The notes beneath the pieces were generated by a model. That model was not told the origin of the DNA. It did no database searches and worked only from the letters and a program-made list of their open reading frames with translations. From NCBI GenBank assembly GCA_040901795.1, contig JBBDYH010000136.1, positions 16,551 through 80,550 of the forward strand: a stretch of 64,000 bases of DNA. The letters run 5' to 3'. This DNA comes from JBBDYH01 sp040901795. GTDB lineage: Bacteria > Planctomycetota > Planctomycetia > Pirellulales > JALHPA01. Numbering within the stretch: position 1 is the stretch's first letter; each line of letters opens with the position of its first letter. Shown one piece after another: positions 1-8,418 of this stretch. A program made the translations under genes and the position numbers.

Positions 1-24
1 GGCATCGGGGGGCGCCGCGCAACG

Positions 25-186
25 CTATCGTACTGCCGTCGGCCGCCGATCGTGACAGCCGTCGTTGTCCGCCAGGCGGAGAATGATCGTGTCGCGGATC
101 GCTTCGGCGGCGCGGAGCTGTTGCGTCAACTGCGCAATCAGGCCCTCGATACGCAACAGCCGCGCTTGATCGTCGTGTTCGTTCAT
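25..186 (-). CDS. small hypothetical protein, last visible gene of the phage-like element
   Basis: A 53-residue ORF read from the ATG at 186. It is rich in Leu, Ile, Arg and Gln in a heptad-like pattern (residues 8-36), so a short coiled coil is likely. A longer frame would start inside the terminator hairpin at 191-233, so the internal ATG is preferred. No Shine-Dalgarno sequence is evident. It lies just beyond the capsid terminator in the same direction. Function is unknown; it may be a small structural or regulatory protein of the element. Confidence 0.4.
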   Translation of the reverse strand: MNEHDDQARLLRIEGLIAQLTQQLRAAEAIRDTIILRLADNDGCHDRRPTAVR

Positions 187-190
187 AAGT

Positions 191-233
191 AAAAAAGCCC
201 GGCGCGCGGCATCAACAAAAACGCGCCGGGCTC
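191..233 (-). terminator. rho-independent terminator after the capsid gene
   Basis: A perfect 10-bp GC-rich stem (197-206 paired with 222-231, extended by an A-T pair) is followed on the minus strand by a run of six T (191-196). It lies 38 bp downstream of the capsid stop codon and would end leftward transcription of the capsid operon. Confidence 0.8.
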
Positions 234-270
234 GCAAGTCCCCGGAGCCAATCCAGGAAACGGAGAACCC

Positions 271-1593
271 TTAGGTCGTGATTCCAGTCAACCGATAGAA
301 CGCGGTGGTCCGCATCGGCAAAAAGTCGCCGCGGAAAACGATCCTGAACTTCGTTTGATCTTTCTCGAAGGCGGTCCCGGCCACGTTGCTGAATTGGACT
401 TCGCCGCCCAGGCCCAGGCGGATGCCGAAGGCGCACTGATCCCACTGGCCGACGACAATCTTTGAGTTAGGAATGCCGGTGGTCGTGAGCGGGGTCATTG
501 CCGCTACGATCGGCGGAGGAGGCAACCAGTTCTTTGCGGAGTTGGTGCCGTCGCCGGTCGTCTGAATCGTCGCGTCGCCGTAGATCGTCGGGTGAATGGC
601 GTAGGCGTTTGGGGTGTAGTTGTTTTCCATTACGGCCACGGCCGCGTTGTGCAGGTCGAGCCACTCAATCGCGCCCACGCTGCCGGTCGCGGTGATGTCG
701 GTATTATTGGCGAGTCCAAGGAACTCCAGCGAGCCACTGCCATCGAGCGCTTGCTGATCCAGTTCGGCGGCCAGCGCATTGATGAGCGCGTTTTGAATCG
801 TATCCGCAGCGTTGGGTGCATCGCGCATCAGCTCGTTCGATGCGGTGACCAGCGCCGCCAGCTTTTTGGCGCTGAACGTGTTGGCGCCGAACGTCAACTC
901 GCTCTCGGTGATCTCGGAATTTTCACCAGTCATGGTGAATGTCGGGTCGCCGGTCTGCTTGGCGACGATGAGCGTGTCGGTGGTCATCTCGAACGTGCGA
1001 GCCCCGGCGCGGAGCACCACAGAGCGAGCACGAGCGAGGTCAAGAATCTCGGCCGCCAGTTCTTCGGGAACCATGTAACCGCCAGCCGTATTCACGCCGC
1101 CGCTCTGGGCGAGATACTGCCGCTCGCGGTCTGCGCCGGTCCAACGGCTGGTTGCCAGTCCGACCAGAATCTTGCCGAAGTGCAGGCCGGATGCTTTGCG
1201 GCCGATGCTGGGCAGACTCGCCAGCTTTTGTTGGGGACTGAGCACCTTAATCTCGTTGCCATCGCTGTCGAGCCAAACGGCATCGGGCGCGGCAAGGTTG
1301 TTGAGATGCCCATTCACGCCGCCGGGGTGGCCGTGCTGTTCGATGTTTTCCTGGTCGGTGTTGGCATTCACGTCGCGGACAGTCTTCATGGTTAGCTTTT
1401 CCTTGTCTCGTTCCCGATAGAGTTTGTCGAGCTGGTCATCGGTGAAGTTCAGCTCGGCTTTGAGTTGCTGAAATAGAACGGCCTCAACGTCGGTGAACTC
1501 GCCGCGCTTGTCGGCGTTCAACGTGTCCAACAGCGATTGCATTTGGCGAAAAATCTCGCCGCGCGCGTCCTCCAGCTTTTTGACGTTGCTCAT
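271..1593 (-). CDS. HK97-fold phage major capsid protein
   Basis: The 440-residue protein has the usual two-part HK97 layout. Residues 1-75 are a charged helical region like the scaffolding delta domain. After a linker comes the capsid core (about 160-440), which has the family-typical stretches AGGYMVPEEL, ALDGSGS and the C-terminal FRIVFRGDFLP. Capsomers of this fold build icosahedral phage heads. The ATG overlaps the stop of the upstream HTH gene (ATGA), so the two are translationally coupled. No separate prohead protease or portal gene lies upstream, which is unusual for a complete tailed phage where portal-protease-capsid is the norm. Identification as a capsid is firm; whether it packages the element or a helper is unknown. 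Confidence 0.92.
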   Translation of the reverse strand: MSNVKKLEDARGEIFRQMQSLLDTLNADKRGEFTDVEAVLFQQLKAELNFTDDQLDKLYRERDKEKLTMKTVRDVNANTDQENIEQHGHPGGVNGHLNNLAAPDAVWLDSDGNEIKVLSPQQKLASLPSIGRKASGLHFGKILVGLATSRWTGADRERQYLAQSGGVNTAGGYMVPEELAAEILDLARARSVVLRAGARTFEMTTDTLIVAKQTGDPTFTMTGENSEITESELTFGANTFSAKKLAALVTASNELMRDAPNAADTIQNALINALAAELDQQALDGSGSLEFLGLANNTDITATGSVGAIEWLDLHNAAVAVMENNYTPNAYAIHPTIYGDATIQTTGDGTNSAKNWLPPPPIVAAMTPLTTTGIPNSKIVVGQWDQCAFGIRLGLGGEVQFSNVAGTAFEKDQTKFRIVFRGDFLPMRTTAFYRLTGITT

Positions 1594-1805
1594 GTCGTTG
1601 TCTGCTCCTGTTGCATGTTCTCTGGTTTCTCGACGCGCGTCTTCTCGCGCTCGAATGCTTCAATCTGTTCCAGCGGCCAGATCCAATGCCGGGGACTAAG
1701 GCGGATCGGTATTGGGCAGCACCCGCGGTGTACCCAGTGTTTGACTCGCTCACGGTCCACTCGCCAGCGCGTCGCCAGCTCGTCCAGCGTGATAAACTCA
1801 GGCAT
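1590..1805 (-). CDS. small helix-turn-helix (MerR/excisionase-like) protein
   Basis: A 71-residue protein beginning MPEFITLDELATRWRVDRER. This is a winged-helix/MerR-type HTH in which the second helix (about residues 16-28) contacts DNA, as in many excisionases and helix_turn_helix_17 proteins. Its start overlaps the preceding gene by 8 bp and its stop overlaps the capsid start. It is probably a DNA-binding regulator or a packaging/head-region accessory protein of the element. Confidence 0.65.
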   Translation of the reverse strand: MPEFITLDELATRWRVDRERVKHWVHRGCCPIPIRLSPRHWIWPLEQIEAFEREKTRVEKPENMQQEQTTT

Positions 1806-2181
1806 CTGGTTTCCTTTCGATTAGTCGATTAGCCGCTTCGCCCGCGATGGCCAATAGCAGTCGATCGACGAAAGCGCCCACGGCCGCGTCGGCCGCGCAG
1901 TAGGTGAGCCTCGACACGACTTCCAGCGACTTGCCCACCGCGTAGTCATCCCAGCCCCCAGCCGGGGGCATGCACAACGAATGCACGTCGGCTTGCCGCG
2001 GCTTTTGGCCGGCGCGGATTAGCTCCTCATGCTCGCACCAGCGGTGGAGCCACGCGCCAAACAGGACCGCGCGGTCCATCGCCGTGAAGCTGAACCGGCG
2101 CAGCTCGGCCAGCGCCTCATCGTCGACAACCGACGGGTCGAAAGCCAGCGGGGGCGAGTTGTCAGCGAAGATGCTGTTCAT
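1798..2181 (-). CDS. hypothetical phage-element protein
   Basis: A 127-residue protein with an ATG start. It is mostly helical, with an Ala/Leu-rich C-terminal half and a Trp-containing central stretch. It is packed tightly between the zinc-ribbon gene (9-bp gap) and the HTH gene (8-bp overlap) in the leftward operon. I do not recognise a family. Confidence 0.6.
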   Translation of the reverse strand: MNSIFADNSPPLAFDPSVVDDEALAELRRFSFTAMDRAVLFGAWLHRWCEHEELIRAGQKPRQADVHSLCMPPAGGWDDYAVGKSLEVVSRLTYCAADAAVGAFVDRLLLAIAGEAANRLIERKPDA

Positions 2182-2190
2182 ACTGTCTCC

Positions 2191-2448
2191 TTAAGCATTA
2201 TCAGGGATTGGTGGAACAAGGTAATGGGTGTTGCTGCTATCGATGGCAACGACAGGACGAGGAATCTTCCAACGGCTCGGGCGCTGAGGCGCAAACTCGA
2301 CGCGCACGACCACGGTGTTGTTCTCTGGCCGCCAGCCGCATGATGGGCAGGCGTAGTATCTTTTGCGACGCTCGCCGTCGAGCAAAACGCTGTTGGCGAC
2401 CGTCACGTAGCGGTGGCACGTCGGGCAAGTAGTTTCGGCGGGGTTCAT
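2191..2448 (-). CDS. small zinc-ribbon protein
   Basis: The 85-residue protein has two CxxC knuckles (CPTCHR near residue 8 and CPSCGW near residue 34), which would bind one zinc ion. A basic C-terminal tail follows. Its ATG overlaps the stop of the upstream gene (ATGA). Short zinc-ribbon proteins of this kind are frequent in phage head/packaging operons, where they may bind nucleic acid or modulate transcription. The specific role here is not known. Confidence 0.7.
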   Translation of the reverse strand: MNPAETTCPTCHRYVTVANSVLLDGERRKRYYACPSCGWRPENNTVVVRVEFAPQRPSRWKIPRPVVAIDSSNTHYLVPPIPDNA

Positions 2449-2903
2449 CGAGATTCCCTTCGTAAAGCGATTTCCTCAACGGCGGTCAACAAACCGTGAC
2501 GGCGCAGGTAATCGGTTTCGTCCTCTTGGAACGCGAGCATGTCGGGACCGCCGTAGAGATGGGTATGGAGAAAACCGAACGGGCAGGACGCGCCACGCAG
2601 ACAGCCGCCGCCGTCGGTTTCACGGCGCAATTCGGCCTCATCGGTGAAACGGTTGACGACCGGCCGCTCGATGCCATGATCCAAGAGCCACCACGCGAAC
2701 GACCGCCGCCCAGGCTGGCGACGGATGTACTGCGCCAACAGGCGGTCCCGGTGGAACTCCCACGCAGCCTTGAACGTGTCCAAGTCCATCGGCTCGGTTG
2801 ACGACAGCATGGTGGAACCACTGTCGAGCTGGTACTCGTGGTCGATGCTAAGAACGGCCACGTCAGGCCGCTGGCTGCGCAATGGACGGCGGTATCTGGG
2901 CAT
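2445..2903 (-). CDS. hypothetical phage-element protein
   Basis: Read from the ATG at 2903, one base after the stop of the small terminase gene; a longer frame would start inside that gene. The 152-residue protein is basic at its N-terminus (PRYRRPLRSQRP) and has an internal segment with two Cys (GGGCLRGASCPFGF, about 100-113). No family is recognised. Its tight coupling on both sides supports a real gene. Confidence 0.65.
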   Translation of the reverse strand: MPRYRRPLRSQRPDVAVLSIDHEYQLDSGSTMLSSTEPMDLDTFKAAWEFHRDRLLAQYIRRQPGRRSFAWWLLDHGIERPVVNRFTDEAELRRETDGGGCLRGASCPFGFLHTHLYGGPDMLAFQEDETDYLRRHGLLTAVEEIALRRESR

Positions 2904-2904
2904 A

Positions 2905-3246
2905 TCACTTTCTCGCGGTGTAGTAGGCAGGACGGGTGCCACGGCTTTCGGCGGGCGGAGTGTCGACGTTCAGCTCGCGGCGGAGACGCATGAAGGCCAA
3001 ATGTGCTTCCTTCTCGATTCCCACGGCGGGGTGCGGTTTCACCTGCCCGAACCGATCGACGGTAGTCAGCCCTTCGGCGTCGATGATCGCCCGTGCCGCC
3101 GATGCCCGATCTAGCTGCTCACAAGCCGCCCTGAGCACTTCTGCGGCGTGCGGCTCCAAGTCGTACTCAGAGACCACGGCTGCCCAGAAACGGCTCCCAG
3201 CGGCTGCTAGGTGCTCTGGCGGGGTGTTTATGGTTCGGGTGTTCAA
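2905..3246 (-). CDS. P27-like phage terminase small subunit
   Basis: A 113-residue protein resembling the P27 small-terminase family. It has the features PPEHLAAAGSRFWAAVVSEY at the N-terminus, then a helical core (ACEQLDRASAARAIIDAEG) and a C-terminal LRRELNVDTP. Small terminases recognise the packaging site on viral DNA. The start is a TTG at 3246 preceded by GGAGAA at a suitable distance. No large terminase gene follows within the window, so the element may use one encoded further left or borrow that of a helper phage. Confidence 0.7.
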   Translation of the reverse strand: MNTRTINTPPEHLAAAGSRFWAAVVSEYDLEPHAAEVLRAACEQLDRASAARAIIDAEGLTTVDRFGQVKPHPAVGIEKEAHLAFMRLRRELNVDTPPAESRGTRPAYYTARK

Positions 3247-3322
3247 AGTTTTTTCTCCGGTGGAAACGTCAAAAAACCTACACGGCTGGGCGACGTACTG
3301 GCGGGTGTTCGCCCTAGAGATT

Positions 3323-3586
3323 TCACCTACCCTCCCCCTTGTCAGCGCATAGCCGTTGCCGCTCTCTCATCATCGCCTGCGCCACCATGTAGGCGTCACA
3401 AGCCAGGCTGTCCACGCCGATGATTTTGTCGGGCTTGTTGCTCGGCTCCCAGTTGCCGAAGTAGTACGGCGCGTCAGGATGCTCGAACGGCTTACCGTTT
3501 CGGGGCAGGTGCTCACTCGGCTGATTGGTCCCGATCGTCAATAGCGCCGCCATTGCCTGACAGGCGAATTGGTCCAACAGCGTCAT
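3323..3586 (-). CDS. small hypothetical phage-element protein
   Basis: An 87-residue protein starting with ATG at 3586. The N-terminal half is helical (LDQFACQAMAALLT), and a central stretch is aromatic and proline rich (PDAPYYFGNWEPS). It lies in the leftward operon between the primase block and the small terminase. The family is not recognised. Confidence 0.55.
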   Translation of the reverse strand: MTLLDQFACQAMAALLTIGTNQPSEHLPRNGKPFEHPDAPYYFGNWEPSNKPDKIIGVDSLACDAYMVAQAMMRERQRLCADKGEGR

Positions 3587-3604
3587 GCGGTCATCGTCCA
3601 GGTT

Positions 3605-3660
3605 AATTGGCCAGTCTTCTAAGGTCTTATAAGGTTCTATAAACTAGTGTATATATGAAC
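3605..3660. other. AT-rich intergenic island
   Basis: About 56 bp that are strikingly AT-rich compared with the surrounding DNA, with several TATA-like hexamers on both strands. It lies upstream of the 87-residue gene, in front of the packaging/capsid block. It is a plausible site for a leftward promoter, but I could not find a well-spaced -35/-10 pair. Confidence 0.3.
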
Positions 3661-3674
3661 ACACATCAGGGGGA

Positions 3675-3845
3675 TTAGGGCGGCCAGTCGATCAGCCGCT
3701 CGCCTGGAGCAAGGGGGAAGCCCCAACAATCACGATTGCCACTGTCCGGCATAAGACGTGGTGCCAGCGGTGTCATTTCCAACGGGATCGGCGATGGCGG
3801 TTTGCCTTCCATCGCTCGCCGCGCAATCGCCAGGTAGTCGCTCAT
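3675..3845 (-). CDS. small hypothetical phage-element protein
   Basis: A 56-residue protein read from the ATG at 3845, preceded by GGTGGAGA. It starts MSDYLAIARRAMEGK and is Pro-rich later. Short proteins of this pattern are common after primase genes in phage elements. Function is unknown. The iteron array lies immediately upstream. Confidence 0.5.
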   Translation of the reverse strand: MSDYLAIARRAMEGKPPSPIPLEMTPLAPRLMPDSGNRDCWGFPLAPGERLIDWPP

Positions 3846-3862
3846 TTCTTTCTCCACCTGTT

Positions 3863-3947
3863 ACGACATAAACGCGGTATACGACAAAAGCCCCCCGTCG
3901 GCTCTCAGCTCACCGGCACTTATGTCGTATATGTCGTTTATGTCGTA
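3863..3947. repeat. iteron array, candidate replication origin of the element
   Basis: Three perfect tandem copies of the 8-mer TATGTCGT spaced 9 bp apart (3921, 3930 and 3939) face an inverted copy ACGACATA at 3863-3870 and a near copy ATACGACA at 3879-3886. The array lies just downstream of the primase-helicase gene. Directly repeated short sites next to a primase gene are a hallmark of origins in phages, satellites and plasmids. Origin function is inferred. Confidence 0.7.
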
Positions 3948-3951
3948 CCTA

Positions 3952-6174
3952 CTAACATGGAAACCAGCGCTCTGCCGGTCGGCCGCCAGTCGATACCTCG
4001 CGGCTGAATGCCAGGCCGGCGTCTCGGAGCACTTGGAGTGCGCGGCCGATCTCGTCGGTGCTCTTGTTTCGCCCGAAATGGTCCCGCATGTCGGTCCTAC
4101 TCGCGCCGTCGTTCCGGTGACTGCGGATCAGCCGCAACAGCTCGTCCGCCGTCGGGTCGCCTAGCGCGCTGCCGAAGATGTAGCGGGCCGACTGCTCGGC
4201 GTACTGCCAGACCGCCAAGCCGGCCAACAAGTGCGCGGCCATGACGACCGGGGATTGGTCTAGCAGCGCGTAGATCATCGCCAGCCGCATGACCTGCGCT
4301 TCGGCGCGGGATGTTGCCGCTCCCAACAGCCCTAGCTTGCCCTCACTCAGCGCCGGGTAAACCTCGCGCCAAATCGCGCGAGCATCATCATCGCGCGATA
4401 GCTCGCCCACCTCGCCGGCGAAGGCGACCGCGCCGCACAGTTGATTGACTACCGGAGCGAAGTCCACCTTGTGGATCTCTCCACCTTCCGGCAGGCACTT
4501 CGACCGCCGAACGCAAAGCCAGAGGAAGCGGTTAGCCAGTCCATTCGCCAAGTCGGTCTCGCAAATTTGCTGCTTCAGTTCGTTGCGCGTGATATGGCCG
4601 ATGATGCTGATATGCGTCCCCGTCGCCTGCGCTGGCGAGTTTTTTGTCAGCGTCCGCAACGTGCCTGTATCCCACGCATGTCGAATGATCGCCGACAGCG
4701 TATTGCGCTCTCGCGCGATGACCTTCAGGACGCTGGCGAACTCGCTCTCCAACACGAGCAGCCGCTTGTCCGTCACGCCGGCATCGACTTCGACCTGTTC
4801 ATAGCCGATGATCTTGCCTTTACCTTTTCCCTTGGTAGCTTCGCGGACCGGCTCTCGCTTGTAGATGGGATCGCGCACCGCCCAAATCAATCCTTCTCCG
4901 CTCGATAGGCCACCGAGCACCCGATTGCTCTGCCATTCGGAATCGACGGCCGAAAACGCCAAGCTCGACTGCCCCCAGCTTGAGCCCTTGCGCCCTTTGC
5001 TCGTTGTCCCCACGATGCAGGCGAAGAGATTGGGGTAGTGGCGGTCAGCTTCGGCGCGAAAGTGCGCCGTGCGACCGATCACGTTTCCAAAGGCGACCAG
5101 TACTTGGATCAGCAGCCCCACGGGATCAGCTTCGGTGTGCGGCTCGATCATCCGCACCAACTCGCCAGCGACGCCGTGATAGGCCGCGCCGTCGAGGGGA
5201 TCAGGCCAGGGATCGGATTCGTCGCTTTCCTTCTGAGCACCTACGCCATAAACGACATTAACGCCATAAGTCGCCGTCGCCTTACAACCGTGCGGCTTGC
5301 TGGCGTACTTGCCACCGCTCTTGAGCACTTCTGCCAGTTCGGCATCAGCGAGGGGATCGGCATTGCCCGCGTTCCATTCGGCTAGGAGCTGCGCGGCGTC
5401 GCCGTCCCCGAGCGCGTAGTCATTGACCAGCACCGCGGCCACGCGGTAGGCAGTCTGGTTGCGTTCCCCGGTTGCGACGTTGGGGATCGCGTTGATGTAC
5501 TTCCGCGCGCGGTGGACGAGCTGTTGATCGTCGGCACGAGTCGGATCGGCCGCATGCCCATTAGTGTCCGCGCCATTACTGCCGGTGCTCGCCGCCAGGA
5601 TTCGCTCCACCACCACGTCGGGCAGCGGCCCGGGATCACATTCGTCTAACGACACAATCCACTCCCGCGGCGTGCCGTCAGAGTTAGGCGACGGCGGAAC
5701 TAGAGACTGCGCGCCCTTGTCGTTCGCGCCGATGCGAATGCCGAGTCCTTTGTAATCCGCGACGGCCTTATCCGTCTGCGACAAACGGGGATCGTAGGCG
5801 AACAGCCGATGAAGCCCGCGCATGCTGTTGAATGTCGGCGTGCGCGGCACTTCACAGCCGCGGAACAGATCGGCGAAAGCGCGCTCCTGTTCTGGCGAGT
5901 CGGCCTCGATGTCGATGATGCCGGACCGCGCCCCCATTTGGAGGCCGACGTTCAGCGCGCCAGCTTTACGGAACTCCCGCCGCATGGCATCGGCGGTCCA
6001 AGTGTTTTGCTGCCAGCCGTCGCCGCGCGGTGCTTTGGGATTGCGCCCAGGGCCGCCGCAGAGTGTTATCGGCAGGCCACGGCTTAGATAGTCGAGCGCT
6101 GCCGTTTCCATACGCTCGCGGGCTTCATACCCAGTGCCGGCCTCGTTGCCGGTCGTCGTTCCATCATGTACCAT
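3952..6174 (-). CDS. primase-polymerase with DUF3987 helicase-like domain
   Basis: A 740-residue replication protein. The N-terminal 200 residues look like a bifunctional primase/polymerase (AEP fold): acidic metal-binding segment GIIDIEAD, conserved histidine in RGLHRLFAYD, and SLVPPSPN. The middle and C-terminal part matches DUF3987. A P-loop-like GTTSKGRKGS (near residue 380) and LVLESEFASVL as the Walker-B-type strand are followed by ATGTHISIIGHIT. A C-terminal winged-helix stretch (about 690-735) ends the protein. It probably primes and unwinds element DNA at the adjacent iterons. It sits between the DUF1580 gene and the iteron array. Confidence 0.88.
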   Translation of the reverse strand: MVHDGTTTGNEAGTGYEARERMETAALDYLSRGLPITLCGGPGRNPKAPRGDGWQQNTWTADAMRREFRKAGALNVGLQMGARSGIIDIEADSPEQERAFADLFRGCEVPRTPTFNSMRGLHRLFAYDPRLSQTDKAVADYKGLGIRIGANDKGAQSLVPPSPNSDGTPREWIVSLDECDPGPLPDVVVERILAASTGSNGADTNGHAADPTRADDQQLVHRARKYINAIPNVATGERNQTAYRVAAVLVNDYALGDGDAAQLLAEWNAGNADPLADAELAEVLKSGGKYASKPHGCKATATYGVNVVYGVGAQKESDESDPWPDPLDGAAYHGVAGELVRMIEPHTEADPVGLLIQVLVAFGNVIGRTAHFRAEADRHYPNLFACIVGTTSKGRKGSSWGQSSLAFSAVDSEWQSNRVLGGLSSGEGLIWAVRDPIYKREPVREATKGKGKGKIIGYEQVEVDAGVTDKRLLVLESEFASVLKVIARERNTLSAIIRHAWDTGTLRTLTKNSPAQATGTHISIIGHITRNELKQQICETDLANGLANRFLWLCVRRSKCLPEGGEIHKVDFAPVVNQLCGAVAFAGEVGELSRDDDARAIWREVYPALSEGKLGLLGAATSRAEAQVMRLAMIYALLDQSPVVMAAHLLAGLAVWQYAEQSARYIFGSALGDPTADELLRLIRSHRNDGASRTDMRDHFGRNKSTDEIGRALQVLRDAGLAFSREVSTGGRPAERWFPC

Positions 6175-6240
6175 AAGTAGATCAGATTCCTCCCTGGTCG
6201 GCCGCGTCTCTGAAGCGTCGCGCGTGCCGACCCTTTTTGT

Positions 6241-6525
6241 TTAGATGCCGGCCTCACTCAATTCTTTTTCCGCCGCGGCAATGGCGCACTCACGCTGCTT
6301 ATCAGTGCGCCGGGGGAGTACCGCGCCTTCCTTGGCCGCCTGCACCTGTTCCATCCACAGGGCGAGATCAGCCAGGGAGACATAGACGCGGCCGCCGACG
6401 TGGCAGACCGGAAGGCGAATGCCCGCTACGCCACGCTGCCGCCAGCGCCAGATAGTGGCGATGTTAGGCCGCGTGCCGGGGACGTGCTTCGGGACCACAG
6501 AGAAGGGAATAAGATCGTCGCGCAT
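6241..6525 (-). CDS. DUF1580-like helix-turn-helix protein (excisionase/regulator-like)
   Basis: A 94-residue protein with the pattern typical of DUF1580, a family described from Rhodopirellula: PGTRPNIATIWRWRQRGVAG followed by a beta hairpin (GGRVYVSLADLALWM). The IWRW segment is the recognition helix. Such proteins sit beside integrases in planctomycete elements and behave like AlpA/excisionase proteins in layout. It may control excision or the early replication genes. An inverted repeat that could be its operator lies 54 bp upstream. Confidence 0.78.
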   Translation of the reverse strand: MRDDLIPFSVVPKHVPGTRPNIATIWRWRQRGVAGIRLPVCHVGGRVYVSLADLALWMEQVQAAKEGAVLPRRTDKQRECAIAAAEKELSEAGI

Positions 6526-6578
6526 GATAGACCTCGCGTGTCGGTGTAGTGGACATGCGAGAGTCTATAGCTTTTGCA

Positions 6579-6603
6579 TTGGACAGCGGCCCGCGTTGTC
6601 CAA
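6579..6603. promoter_or_regulatory. inverted repeat, candidate operator
   Basis: Seven-base arms TTGGACA (6579-6585) and TGTCCAA (6597-6603) with an 11-bp GC-rich spacer lie in the gap between two HTH genes. The symmetry fits binding by a dimeric regulator. No T-run follows, so it is not a terminator. Confidence 0.45.
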
Positions 6604-7101
6604 CTACTTTGTACGAGCAATAGGCTTTTGCCCGCAGACAACTTCATACGCTCGCTGCACCGTCTTGTACGAGACGCCGAATCTTGGTGCAACGCGCCTA
6701 GAGGCACCATCCACACTGACGCCCGGTACGAGCTCGTGATTCAACGCCAAGGCGCATTCCTGGCGCTGCTCTGGTGAAAGTTTGGCCGTTGCCAGTCCGC
6801 CAGCGGTTGCACTCCTAAGCTGTCTCAAACCAACTTTTGCAACCTTTTCCAGCCCTTCGCCGCACAGAAGGAATGCAAAGTACGCGGCGCGGCCAGCGTC
6901 GCCGCAATCAATTTCGCGCTCGACTGCCGCCAACAGATGAGACAAGCCCTTGGCATCGAGACGATCGTCGTCTTTGCAGCTATTTCTTCGCCGTTCAATC
7001 TCCGCAACGATCCGCGGCTTTAGATCGGCGAAGGTCTGTTGACCAGCGACGCGCCGGAACTTTTTGAGAAGTTGTTGCGGCGTGAGGCGACGCGCTTGCA
7101 T
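6604..7101 (-). CDS. hypothetical protein with C-terminal HTH
   Basis: Read from the ATG at 7101 (AGGTG six bases upstream), giving 165 residues. It begins MQARRLTPQQLLKKFRRV. The C-terminus carries a clear HTH signature (ASRRVAPRFGVSYKTVQRAYE, about 132-152, where GVSYKTVQRAY would be the recognition helix). It lies between the integrase and DUF1580 genes. It may be an element regulator; no named family is recognised. Confidence 0.65.
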   Translation of the reverse strand: MQARRLTPQQLLKKFRRVAGQQTFADLKPRIVAEIERRRNSCKDDDRLDAKGLSHLLAAVEREIDCGDAGRAAYFAFLLCGEGLEKVAKVGLRQLRSATAGGLATAKLSPEQRQECALALNHELVPGVSVDGASRRVAPRFGVSYKTVQRAYEVVCGQKPIARTK

Positions 7102-7215
7102 GTTGCACCTACCGGTTGTGCCAGGCCGGCCAGCCGTCGCCATCGGGTAGGTGCTGCCGGTGACGACGGCCAGCCTGCGCGGATAGCTATTCCGCAAGCC
7201 CGGCTGATTGTGATT

Positions 7216-8397
7216 CTAACCCACTTCGCGCATGACGGCCGCTGCCTTTTGCAGATCCCGCTCGGCATAGACTTGGGTAACGTCGGCCTTACTGTGTCCT
7301 AGCGTCACCTGCGCCGCTTCCAATCCGAAACGACGGCGTATTTCCGTAGCCGCGGTGTGGCGCAATTGGTTCGGGTGCCACTTGTCGATGCCGGCCTTGT
7401 GACAGGCATACTCCACCGCACGGCGGTACGTATCAGTCGTGTAGCGGTCCCGTGGCGAACGGCTACGCTTCGGATTTCGATTGCTCCCCGGTTTGTTGCC
7501 GCATGACAGGGGAACCACGCGCCGCGCGTGCGCCAATTCGCGGCGCTTCCGCTCACTCTCAGCCGGCGAAAAGCAATAAGCCGATTCCTGGCGCAGCAAA
7601 TACGGACGGAGCACGTCTTGTGCTCGCGGCCCGATAAAGACCACGCGCTGACGATCATGGTGCTCGGTCTTGTGCCGCTGTGGCGTGAAACTCCACACGT
7701 CGGCCGAACGATCAATGTCCGCCGGCCGAAGGATGCACAATTCTCCCGGCCGCATGCCGGTGAGACGTTGGAGCCTGACCATATCCGCCACGACCGGCGA
7801 CAGCTTAGGCAACGTGGCGTCCACCGCTTCGTCGGCGACCGGCTGTACTCGTTTGGTCTCGCGGGCCTGCGTCTTACCGCGGCGCAGCCCTTCGACCGTG
7901 CCAAGCTCACGCCAGGCTGACTCGCTTAGCAATTGCTCGCTGGCCGCCCACTTGAACATCCGGCGCAGGCGGCCGACGTTGCTGTTGACCATCGGACGCG
8001 ACCAGTCGCATTCGGAGATCATTGCATCGCGCAGCGCCTTCAGCGCCAGCGGGCCGAACTCGGTGGCCGGCGTGCGTCCGTAGCGCTCTTTGAGCAGGCG
8101 GAGCGCTTGCTTGATGTTCTGAGCCTCGCCCGTAGGCCGACCGTCCCGGACATAGTACGCGCGGGCGAATCGGACGTATCGCGCGATCAGCTCGACGACC
8201 GTGATCTCATTGGCGGCCGGTTGCGATGTCGGCCGGCCGGCCGCCAGCCACTCGCCCACCAGGCGGTCGTATTCGATGTGACTGGCCTTTGTGCCGTAAG
8301 GTCCGAGATAGTGGTCCCTTCCGGCAATCGTCACCACGGCTTGCCCGCTCGCCCGATGCTTGCGGTATTTCGGCGTAACGTAAAGCAGTGTCGGCAT
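7216..8397 (-). CDS. tyrosine recombinase / integrase
   Basis: A 393-residue phage-type integrase. The N-terminus (about 1-60) is an AP2-like arm-binding region, followed by a SAM-like core-binding domain (about 75-165). The catalytic domain shows the first Arg in GMRPGELC, the HxxR box in HPNQLRHTAAT, the second His in LGHSKADVT, and the nucleophile Tyr in VTQVYAERD, so all key residues are present. The ATG at 8397 is preceded by GGAGG at 8 bases. It lies next to the 3' end of tRNA-His, the usual attachment target for this family. It should catalyse integration and excision of the leftward element. Confidence 0.95.
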   Translation of the reverse strand: MPTLLYVTPKYRKHRASGQAVVTIAGRDHYLGPYGTKASHIEYDRLVGEWLAAGRPTSQPAANEITVVELIARYVRFARAYYVRDGRPTGEAQNIKQALRLLKERYGRTPATEFGPLALKALRDAMISECDWSRPMVNSNVGRLRRMFKWAASEQLLSESAWRELGTVEGLRRGKTQARETKRVQPVADEAVDATLPKLSPVVADMVRLQRLTGMRPGELCILRPADIDRSADVWSFTPQRHKTEHHDRQRVVFIGPRAQDVLRPYLLRQESAYCFSPAESERKRRELAHARRVVPLSCGNKPGSNRNPKRSRSPRDRYTTDTYRRAVEYACHKAGIDKWHPNQLRHTAATEIRRRFGLEAAQVTLGHSKADVTQVYAERDLQKAAAVMREVG

Positions 8398-8418
8398 TTG
8401 CGGTGCCTCCAAAGAGCC

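Noticed and set aside
592..1395. A 267-codon frame antisense to the capsid gene
   Set aside because: The capsid frame has strong HK97-type motifs, and the antisense frame has no ribosome site or recognisable domain.
5230..5270. Repeated ACGCCATAA motif that looks like more iterons
   Set aside because: It lies inside the primase coding sequence and encodes the peptide repeat YGVNVVYGV; the spacing is irregular.
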